DNA of 24,836 nt, from contig MNCI01027447.1 of NCBI GenBank assembly GCA_015680685.1, positions 707,298 through 732,133 on the forward strand, written 5' to 3'. This document shows, one piece after another, positions 1 through 8,100 of this stretch (within the stretch, counting starts at the first letter, position 1; each line of letters starts with the position of its first letter). A program made the position numbers and the translations under genes. The notes beneath the pieces were generated by a model. It did no database searches. It saw only the letters and a list, made by a program, of their open reading frames with translations, and was not told where the DNA came from. The DNA comes from Gnetum montanum. Its lineage: Eukaryota > Streptophyta > Gnetopsida > Gnetales > Gnetaceae.

Positions 1-305
1 AAGGTTTATCCAAGAAGTTCGTCTCTATTTCCGTACACAAATATGTGTTTAGGTACAATATCTACTTGAATAAAGATCCGTTCACTTTGGAGCTCCTACT
101 GCAGGCACATGGAAAATATTCTATCTCTGGAGAGGTAAAACTGCCAGAGTTTCGCTAAGGGTCTAGATCTAGATGAGAAACAAGGGAGAGCCGCCTCTTA
201 TTTATAGACTTGGCAGCGCACTACGATATTGCGGGGGACAACACGATATCGCGTATGCAATATCGCGTGGGATGCGATATCGCGGCCCATGCGATATCTC
301 GTCCC
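1..305 (-). mobile_element. LTR fragment, family A (minus orientation, cut by window edge)
   Basis: Read on the minus strand, this stretch has a U3 with several GATATC-core dyads (222-301), then a TATAAATA box (about 199-206), then a leader matching the plus-strand copy at about 17079-17170. Both share the stretch around ctataaataagaggcggc and the stretch around cgaaactctggcagtttta. A TTTATT (AATAAA on the minus strand) lies near 70. The likely 5' end of the LTR is TGATGG at about 305-310, which resembles the TGATG start of the 13341 copy. The rest of the element lies outside the window, so a solo LTR and the end of a full element cannot be told apart. The match is by eye and diverges outside these blocks. 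Confidence 0.75.
222..301. repeat. GATATC-core dyad cluster in LTR U3
   Basis: Five short near-palindromes with core GATATC or AATATC lie 15-21 bp apart (starts near 222, 243, 258, 275 and 291), directly upstream of the minus-strand TATA box. The best is GCGATATCGC at 275. Related clusters occupy the same place in the LTRs at 13170-13320 and 16962-17070, so they belong to this LTR family. They may be transcription-factor sites, but no factor is identified. Confidence 0.7.
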
Positions 306-429
306 ATCAGTTGTTCACTTTCTCGAACTCTCTTTGGTATCTTTATTGATGAAATGTAGGAATGGTTATGCAACATGCAAGATTGTCATGTTATTGAAAT
401 TGGATTCCAAGCAATAAGTATGCAAATAA

Positions 430-1606
430 CACTGCTTTGATCTCAACTATTATAGAAGGTATGCAATATGTGTTGCAACTTTTAGAAAATTATTGTCACT
501 CATTTGGTCTTGAAGTGAATGTGGATAAAATCAAATTAATGATCTGGGTATAAGAAATACCTGTTATGACTTCTATTTTGGAGGTACCAATGTGTAAATA
601 GTCTATTATTTTAAATATTGGGTTTCATTAATATAAACAATTACATGTGGGGGAAGTGTATTAAAGAGAAAAATAATAGGATATTTCAAGACTCTATATG
701 CTTTTAAAAGTAAATGCAATAATTTAGGACTTTAGGCTTAGAAGGTCAAAACATAAATTTTTTAAACTATCATCAATCCTATTGTATTATATGGATGTGT
801 TGTTTTGGGACTTGAACTTAGTGCTAAACTTTGGAAAGATATTGAAGGAGTGTAAAAAATTTTTCTTCTTAATGAGTTAAAGGTGAAGATGCAAAAGCCT
901 TACTTAATGTTATTATATGAATGTGATTTATTACCTTTAGGAGTAGGAACCTTATGCTAATAGATCCTATGGGTCTTTGGACATAATAAAGCTTTATTTC
1001 ATAATTCATTTCACATATACTCCTAGCTTGCATATCTTAAGACAAGAAAAATACTATAAAGCAGTTCTTGAGGATTGATGAGACCATGATTGACATTTTT
1101 AGGGAATGTAATTGTTAAGCAAATGGAATATTTCTTAGGAGGATGTGCATCAAAATCCTAAACATATTTGCCAACTAGTCAACCAAAAGGTTTTAACATA
1201 GATTTGGTCTAATATAGAAAGCAAGAAACAATTTTATTTACATCACATTAAATCTAATAAACTAGATGTAGAAACTCACTATCTCTCAATTGCTATTCCA
1301 ATCAAGTATTAGAATGCTATTAGCAAGTTTCACTTAAGTTCACATCGTCTTATAATTGAAAATGGAATAAAGATTCAACTCCCTCAAGAAAAGTGCATTT
1401 GTAGGTTGTGTAAGTTAGGAGTCCTTGAAGATGAGTTACATGTGTTTCTTTTGTGTGTTGTGACTACTCATTTGAGACACTATTACAATATTATAGCAAA
1501 AAGTTTGTATGATCTATTTTTGCTACTCCCATTGATGCTTGGTCAATTTGTAGATTCTATCCTTATTTTTCATGAAAATGTGATATCTATGCAATGGACC
1601 TTATAG
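430..1606 (+). pseudogene. Decayed LINE (non-LTR) reverse-transcriptase C-terminal region
   Basis: Translating the plus strand in shifting frames gives pieces typical of plant LINE polyproteins. Around 478-550 there is a segment reading FGLEVNVDKIKLM, like the conserved GLEVN-x-x-K-x-K-x-M block that follows the RT catalytic core. Around 1270-1605 one frame, broken by a TAG at 1310-1312, reads SKFHLSSHRLIIENG, then CICRLC, then DELHVFLLC. This resembles the Cys/His zinc-binding tail of LINE ORF2 proteins (C-x-C-x2-C ... H-x4-C). Several stops and frameshifts lie between, so it is not functional. The catalytic YADD box is not visible, and the 5' part of the element is missing or unrecognisable. 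The identification rests on motif recall, without an alignment. Confidence 0.6.
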
Positions 1607-1913
1607 GTCTTCAAATGCTTGAATTTCAATTTCAAATATATTATTTCCTTGGTTCAAACTAACATTGCCATGGTGTTAACTTAAACTTATAATTTGTTAG
1701 ATGGCAACCACTTTGGTATCTTTGGAATGGAGATACCAATGGATCTTATGGGTCTTCAAATGCTTCAATTTCAATTTCAAATATAATATTTCCTTGGTTC
1801 AAACTTCAAATATAATATTTCCTTGGTTCAAACTAACATTGCCGTGGTGTTTGTTAACTTAACTTAAACTTATAGTTTGTTAGATGGCAACCACTTTGAT
1901 ACCTTTGGAATGG
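1592..1913 (+). repeat. Direct duplication, about 140-175 bp, at the 3' end of the LINE remnant
   Basis: Copy 1 (1592-1730) and copy 2 (1737-1913) begin with near-identical caatggaycttatrggtctt and end with atggcaaccactttgrtaycttt followed by ggaatgg. They are adjacent and in the same orientation. Copy 2 is longer because of an internal 29-bp tandem duplication and a few added bases. Since copy 1 overlaps the end of the LINE frame, the repeat is probably its 3' untranslated tail duplicated in tandem. Confidence 0.85.
1776..1833 (+). repeat. 29-bp perfect tandem duplication
   Basis: Two adjacent copies (1776-1804 and 1805-1833) of a 29-bp unit beginning ttcaaatataatatttcctt. It lies inside copy 2 of the larger duplication and is absent as a doublet from copy 1, so it arose after the larger duplication. 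Confidence 0.9.
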
Positions 1914-3560
1914 ATTCGTTTCGTTATTAAAACCTAAAATTCTACCGCACCGACCCACCTTACTATATTTTGAACTTAATTTACATTCACGTACGCAGTT
2001 GCCACGATCCTAAAGAAAACCATTCATTAAACAACTACGTTTTTTGTGTTTTCACCTTTTCTTTTGGTATACCCAAAAGAAGTCCAGCTTCAATGCACCT
2101 TCCGTGTGATTAACTAAACTACACAAAGGCAAGTTAGGCTCCCTGCCCAAGGATAATTTGAATAGTCTCAATCCTCGGTCCTTGCACTCAGAGAGACATG
2201 GGAACCATTTAGCTAAGTAATGGAAACTACCCATTGGCTCACACCCTCAACCCAACCAATATTGTTTTGAAAGGTGAGCCCACACACTAGATTGCACAAA
2301 TCTCATAATGCCACCCCAGCTAACCCATAAGTATGGAATCTAATCTCCTCCTAAAACAGCGTTTCATAGAATCTACGTGCCAAGCATAGTCTAAAAGGCA
2401 ACAATATGGAAAATGCAAGGCACATGCAAACACCAAACCATGATGATTTATCTAGCCACAATTTGCTAGCCACAATCAATGCACCTTGGACATGGTTCAC
2501 ATGTGGTAACCCACATGCACCATATTTTTGATAAAATTATGCCAAAATATATTTATTTTGGCAAATGCCATAGCTTTAGGAAGCAGACAGCAGGCACCTG
2601 CCCACCTTTGATAATATATATCCTTCTCTCTCTTTCTCTATGCATGTTTGTCCTTTGCTTAAAATCTAAATAATAACACCCACCACATCAAGCCACACAA
2701 TGCCTCCCCTCGAACCTTTAAAATTCCCCACGTTTCCTTTCCAAGTCATCAAGACTTAATTGGTGGGCCCGCCCGGATCAAAAATATTTCACCCACGTTA
2801 AGTCCTCCGGGCCCACCCCACCTAATTGAGGGCTCTCAACCTTTGTTAGTTTAAGTAGGTTGTGTTTCGATATTCGGGTCGGTGCGATTTGGCATAGATT
2901 TTGGGAAGTTGGGAGCGTGTGATTTAATACCAATTATTCCCGGAAACCATGTTTTTGACTTTGAATTATTAATGATTCCCGTGGGACCCAGCGTTCACAT
3001 ATTCGGTAATGGTTTTGGCACGATGCTTATAAGCTAAGCTTTTCTAATTTATTGGAAAAATTATAAAAGTGGTGGGAAAGCGTAGTGGTAGAGCAAAAAT
3101 GTGGCGAATAGCACCTGCGCCATGATGCTGGCCACGATGCTTTTGGGTGGATTTCTTTTTTCTTTAAAATTAGAAACATATATTTGGATTTTATTGGGGG
3201 CTATCGTGCTTTGTCACGCGGTAAGGTTCCGGAGGCATTAATTATTTGCTAATATTGTGATTCACGCCTTTTTTTAAACCTTAGAATACCAAGGTTGCCC
3301 GCTTGGGTTCCGTAAAATATTGGCGGTGGCGCGACCAGGGTTCTGCTGAAGGCGCCAAAAGTTGGAAATATGGATATTTTAGGTGACGCGGATCTCCAGT
3401 CGTGGCGGTTTTGCGTGGATTCGAAAACGAAACATGCAACTTGATAATTAGGCACTCCATAAAATATACTTGATAATTAGTGGGCTGCAAAATGCCAAAT
3501 TCATTGTGAATGAATAATAAGATTAGTGTCTCCAAAGTGCCCAACATTTGTTTAAAAACA
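1914..3560. other. Intergenic DNA, no gene recognised
   Basis: Short open frames here have no recognisable domain or plausible exon structure. The one notable structure is the GC-rich inverted repeat at 2757-2827. The stretch 3060-3450 mixes GC-rich and T-rich sequence and may be an old repeat, but I could not assign it. Confidence 0.6.
2757..2827. repeat. Imperfect GC-rich inverted repeat
   Basis: Left arm 2757-2777 (taattggtgggcccgcccgg core) is complementary, with small gaps, to 2806-2827 (ccgggcccaccccacctaat core), enclosing about 28 bp of AT-rich spacer. It could fold as a hairpin or be the remains of a small foldback element. No target-site duplication was established. Confidence 0.5.
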
Positions 3561-4043
3561 CGAGATAAACATCAGACGGAAATAGAGTGCAACCATGGAT
3601 ATCACGAATTAGCCAAATTTTAATAATGATAAGAGACGTAGGTTTCACGTTATGCTCCTGAACCGCCTTGTACTTCAACGCCGCAAAATAAAAAAGTATT
3701 AAGAAAAAAGTGGAAAGAGCACGGATTTGTAACAGACGCAGCGAAGTTTCGTGGAAAAGGCAAATTCTTAATTGTTATTAGCAACTTGAGATATGATAAT
3801 CGAGATCTGATGCAATCATTTTGTAGATAGGGAGGTTACATTGGAATAAAATAATGGGGAAGATTTTTATGATGACACGAAAGTTCAAACATACTTATTA
3901 TGCCGAGCAAGGCTTAAATTGATATAAAACATCGCATGAGGTTTGGTCACCAACCCAAAGTTGATGGTTTTCAACAATATAGTAAATAGAAAATAATAAT
4001 ACGACGGAGGAGGCGACCCGTGGGAGGGCTGGTGGCTTTGACG

Positions 4044-4049
4044 CACGTG
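4044..4049. promoter_or_regulatory. G-box CACGTG upstream of the JAZ gene
   Basis: A perfect CACGTG in the context acgCACGTGacgg lies about 590 bp upstream of the start codon and overlaps a TGACG (as-1-type) core. MYC2-class bHLH factors bind G-boxes in JAZ promoters, which produces jasmonate-induced negative feedback. Function here is inferred from position and gene family only. Confidence 0.5.
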
Positions 4050-4373
4050 ACGGATCGGACGGCTGTGGTTGCGCCAAAGATGAACGACGTTTAACGCCGT
4101 TTCTGCACAGGGCAGGGTAAGGAAAGGTAAACGAGGGCGAAACTCGCACGCGCTGTTTATGAAGAGAAACAGGGAAGGCAGACGAATCCAGTTTTTGCGT
4201 GGACCGCAAATTGCGAAGCGAAATGTTAGGAATCATCAAGAAATTCCCAGAATTGGATTTTGGAGGTATTCCCCTCAACGTGAAAGTAAATGTGAATCTG
4301 TGAAGAACAGCCGTGGCTTTGTTATTTATCATATGCCCATATCTCAGTGGTCTAGCTTTTGGACCGTGCTTTT

Positions 4374-4404
4374 GCTGCTGCTGCTGCTGCTCTGTGTGTG
4401 TGTG
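4374..4404 (+). repeat. GCT triplet run followed by TG dinucleotide run
   Basis: Six to seven GCT repeats run into a short TG microsatellite, with further TG runs at 4433-4443 and 4482-4492. This is probably untranslated leader sequence of the JAZ gene and likely length-polymorphic. Confidence 0.8.
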
Positions 4405-4634
4405 AGTTTGGATTTTTTTTTTAAGAGAGAGCGTGTGTGTGTGTTGGTGACTATTTGTTAATCTCAGAAGAAGGGAAGTGTTGTGTGTGTGTTGGGGAAT
4501 TTGATTGATTTATTTGATTGGCTTCATCCGGTTCTCTGCTACTTCTGCTGTTGCAGAAGCTCTGCTTTTTTTTTTCTGTGTTTTTGGGGTGGATTTGTGA
4601 TTGCGTTTGGGTATTGGGTACTGGGTATTTGTGA

Positions 4635-7600
4635 ATGGATATGAACAGAGAGACTGCGGTGGCTCGAGATTTTCTGGGTCTCAGTGCCAAGAATCCCATT
4701 TCTGTGGAGGCTACATCTGCCTCTGCTTCTGCTTCTGTTTCTGCTACTGTGCCTGTTCCTGCTATTGCAGTGGTTGCATCAATTTCTACTGATTCTTCAA
4801 AACCCGCTGCCGCTGCCGCCGCCGCCGGTGTCAAGGAAAATGGTGAGTTCTGTGTGTTTTTGTTTTTATGTTTCTGGATTTCCCAGTTTGAATAGATTTG
4901 GGAGTTGGGTTTTCTAGATGTATTGTACCTTTTGTAGTTTGTTGGCCTCGTCTGGGTTCGCAGAAGTGTTCTGTGGCTATGCTTGGCTTTCAAAGCTTCT
5001 AATCCACCCTGCTTTTTAAACTTTTACTACCCAGCAGCTTCAATGAGGGATTCTGTTTGAAGTTTGAGAGGTATTAACTTTGGTAATGGGTATTTTTGCT
5101 GGGTGAATAGTAGATTTGAAACATTGTGATTGGGTTTGCTGAAGTTACAGCTGACTTGCACATAAGGCTTGAAATTCTTCTCGTATGGAGGAGCCAGTAA
5201 TTGGATCTGGCAGCATTATGATGTGAAGTTACTCCTGTATTTTAGTGGGTACCTGTAGTCCTTAGCAAGACAAACTCTGTGCCTCTGATAAACCTACTTG
5301 CTTGGTTGTTTACTGTTTGGTGTTTGGGTAATCTTTTCTAGGTGTTTGCTAAACTAAAGCCACATCTAACTTTCTGTAGGGTGTTACCAAGCATCTTGAA
5401 TTAGTTTTACAAAACTGTGTTGATTTAATTACAGAATAGGCATATCTACACAATTTCTGCAGCACACCCGCAAAATGGTAAAACCTTTCAAAGTATTTTC
5501 ATTGATAAGACAATTAATAAATGGTCAAGGTTTTAGTTGCTTGGGCAAAGGGATATTTGTTGGTGTTTGCTTTTAGATCTTGTGTTGGACGTTGCATATA
5601 ATTTGTGATTGTTTTAGCAAGTGGCTGCCTAGGGTTTCATTGTTTGAAGTTTGCTATTTTTACATTTTCCAATTTTTTTGTTTACAGTGTACCTCACGAA
5701 TGTGGCAATGCAACGGCCTTACTCAAATAAAGCAGCTGCTCTGCAGCAATTTATTTCTTTCAAGAACCTTCAGGAAGGTCCTAAGAAACCCTCATTTGAC
5801 AAGTTGCCTGGCTTTTCTCCCATATCAACTGCAGACGCCTTCAGCCTAAATAAGAATCAGCCTTCTATGCAGGTAAGAGAACAGTGCACTCGGCAATTTT
5901 AAAAAAAATTTGTTAGGTACTACACGACATATACCTTGATCAAAATGTCTTTGTACAAAGATATATTTTTTTTATTGTCTTGTAGGTTTTGGTATGCATT
6001 TATTTGATTTTTACTTTATCTCACTGCTATTTTTGCATTTTTGATGGACAATCTCAGACAAACTTTAGGCTTGACGCTCCTGCAAGGAACCCAGCAGAGG
6101 CAGGGCAATACCATACTCAGTTTGGGCCACTAAATAGGCAAGTAGGTCTATCACGTGTTACCTATGCAGCACAGCCCGTTGATGAGAGAAATTCTGCAAG
6201 TTATGGCTTCCATAAAATGGGGAATGGCTTTGCTTGTGCAAATAGAGTATTTTCGATTCCTAATTTGGTATCGCCTGCATATTACAAAGGAGATCATGCA
6301 GTGGCAACTACACTTCCTCCGCCAATGTCTGGACAAATTCAAACTGTTTTTGAACAAAACGGAGTATCCATACCAGTTATGGATGCATCTTCGACCACTC
6401 CTTCTGTTCCAGGGTAAGTTTGATGTTGAATATTAGATCTGTTGATTAACTTAACCCACAAGTATGATGGATCGTATAATATTATATTTGTTAAACGTTG
6501 TTAAATAATTTTGATTTTATTTAAAAGTGTTTGCTTCTGCTTTTGAAGGACTACGGCTGAGAAGCAAACAAGTGCGCAGTTGACAATATTTTATGGCGGT
6601 GCAGTGCATGTCTATGACAATGTTCCCTCAGATAAGGTATGCTAATTTTGTGTACAGGTTGGATGGGGAAAAATGGTACATGTGACCATTTTGTTAAAGT
6701 TGAAAATATGATTATGGAAACTGTGATTGTATTCTTTATAAAGATACTTGACATCCAGTTAATGATCATTGCTGTCATGTTCTGCATTTGGTGTGCAGGC
6801 CCAGGCTTTAATGTTCCTTGCCGGTAGTGAGAGTTCCTTGGCCGGAAAAGCAGGAAATCAGCAGGCATCTGAGAATTCCTCTCCTCAAGTTTCACTGACC
6901 ACTAGTGTTCATATAGCTCAGTCAACTCCTCCACCTGTTCTACCAATTTCACCGATTCCACCAAATCTGATAAACTTGACCACCTTTCCCAAAGCGACAA
7001 CAACTGAAAATTTGCAAGTAGCTGTTATTCCAAGTAGCCAATCAGCTCCTGTGTCAACTAATATTGAAGCCATTCCTGCCAAAAAAGGTACTGAAACCTG
7101 CGATCCACAAGGCCCCCAGAAGCCAAATGCAAATGTTAATGCTGCTAGGGCTCCTCCCCTAGCACCAAGAGGTAAGCGCTACTGTTTAACAAGCTGAATA
7201 TTTAATGTGACTAGATTCTTTTCGTGTTATTGCTTTGAAATGACATACATGTGCATTGAACTTTGCAGTGCCAATTGCACGGAAAGCATCTCTGGCACGA
7301 TTCCTTGAAAAGCGTAAAGAAAGGTATTGTAAACTTTAATTGCTCTACCAGATGCATATATACTTCTTTGATATATGTTTATCTCTTGGTGGATCTTGTA
7401 TGGAAATTGAATGATTTATCTTTATCTTAATTGTCTTTCTGAAGGCTAATGAAACATTTTTAACAACATATTAAGTGTTGCAAGCCTCAAATCATTTGAT
7501 CAGGATCAAGCTGATTTTCTAATAATTAGCTTGTTTTTTTGCTCAGTGAGTTGAATAAAGTTAGATCTGTACATTCTGATAACAATTGTTTTAATTCCAG

Positions 7601-7820
7601 AGTCCAAACTGCTGCACCGTACCCACCAAAAAAGCCTTCTGAAGATTTTTCTAGTGCAGAAAAGACGGCCACTGCTCCTGATTCAAAGATGGTGCTGGAA
7701 ACTACATGTCTCTCAAATAAGTCCAAGGATACAGGACCAGGGCTAGAACAGAAGAAAGATTTTCATGAGCAGCCCTGGCAACTGAAAACTGTGAAGACAG
7801 AGATACAAGAGTGCGATTAG
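4635..7820 (+). CDS. JAZ: JAZ/TIFY6-type (JAZ3/JAZ4-like) jasmonate-signalling repressor, seven exons
   Basis: Proposed exons: 4635-4842, 5688-5872, 6058-6413, 6549-6636, 6799-7171, 7269-7323 and 7601-7820 (TAG stop). All introns are GT-AG, phases agree, and the total is 1,485 nt for 494 residues. The start follows an in-frame TGA directly. The N-terminus has RDFLGL (residues 11-16), the mark of TIFY6 proteins, then an Ala/Ser-rich stretch with seven alanines. Residues 70-131 include QRPYSNKAAALQQFISFKN and PISTADAF, also typical of this subgroup. The TIFY (ZIM) domain spans about 259-289 with TIFYGG at 262-267; in JAZ proteins this binds the NINJA adaptor and mediates dimerisation. The Jas motif at 404-430 (VPIARK-ASL-x2-F-x2-KR-x2-R-x5-PY) fits the COI1- and MYC-binding consensus. 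In the nucleus such proteins repress MYC factors until jasmonoyl-isoleucine triggers their degradation. No LxLxL EAR motif was seen. At 494 residues it is longer than Arabidopsis JAZ3, mainly through linkers in exons 3 and 5. The exon 3 acceptor (6057/6058) is the least certain; an in-frame alternative at 5986 would add a hydrophobic stretch unlike the family. Confidence 0.9.
7324..7600 (+). other. Jas intron (splits the Jas motif)
   Basis: This 277-bp GT-AG intron interrupts codon 422, after the KRKE of the Jas motif and before VQTAAPYP. Many plant JAZ genes have an intron here, and retaining it gives proteins lacking the C-terminal Jas part that resist COI1-dependent turnover. If it is retained here, the frame reads four more residues after R422 (YCKL) and stops at TAA 7337-7339. 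Retention itself cannot be seen from genomic sequence. Confidence 0.85.
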
Positions 7821-8100
7821 ATTAACACAATTAGATGTCAGACAGATACTGCTTTTGAATTCCAGTTTCTTTGTCCGGCATCCACTGTCCAACATTTTGT
7901 AGCTTTCTTCCTTTGGAAAGCAGCGTGTAAAATGAACTCTACTGTACTTTAGATAGAGCAACGAGAAACGCCTGCTTACATTCGTGCAGATAGGATAAAT
8001 CACCATGCAGCCGAAAAAATATGATTCGGCTGCATTGGGTCTCTTTACCATATGAAGAGGTTCTTGTAAGTTAATAATGATAAGCAAACAAGGCAGACAA
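7821..8100 (+). other. Probable 3' UTR of the JAZ gene
   Basis: AT-rich sequence following the TAG stop. A perfect hairpin lies at 8005-8035. AATAAT-like near-signals occur around 8070-8080, but no canonical AATAAA was seen in a convincing place, so the 3' end is approximate. Confidence 0.4.
8005..8035 (+). other. Perfect 11-bp stem-loop in the JAZ 3' region
   Basis: Arm atgcagccgaa (8005-8015) and arm ttcggctgcat (8025-8035) pair without mismatch around a 9-base A-rich loop. It starts 185 bases after the stop codon. It may be an RNA stability or 3'-processing structure, which is inference only. Confidence 0.75.

Larger units (their letters stand above)
3561..4634 (+). promoter_or_regulatory. 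Upstream region and probable 5' leader of the JAZ gene
   Basis: This is the promoter and leader of the downstream gene. It has a G-box at 4044-4049. From about 4370 it becomes low-complexity, with GCT triplets (4374-4393) and several TG runs (4392-4404, 4433-4443, 4482-4492), which is common in long plant 5' leaders. A convincing TATA box at the right distance was not found, so no transcription start is proposed. An in-frame TGA at 4632-4634 immediately precedes the chosen ATG. Several upstream ATGs exist (for example at 4159) and could be upstream ORFs if they are transcribed. Confidence 0.5.

Noticed and set aside
4159-4461. Open frame with ATG upstream of the JAZ start
   Set aside because: Low-complexity leader or promoter sequence with no recognisable protein. 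It could be an upstream ORF if transcribed, but there is no support for a product.
4451-4993. Minus-strand 180-residue open frame over JAZ exon 1
   Set aside because: It is the antisense shadow of the Ala/Ser-rich exon 1 and the TG/CT-rich leader, with no domain of its own.
5986-6057. Earlier in-frame acceptor for JAZ exon 3
   Set aside because: It would add a hydrophobic, T-rich stretch unlike any JAZ protein. That stretch looks like the polypyrimidine part of the intron.
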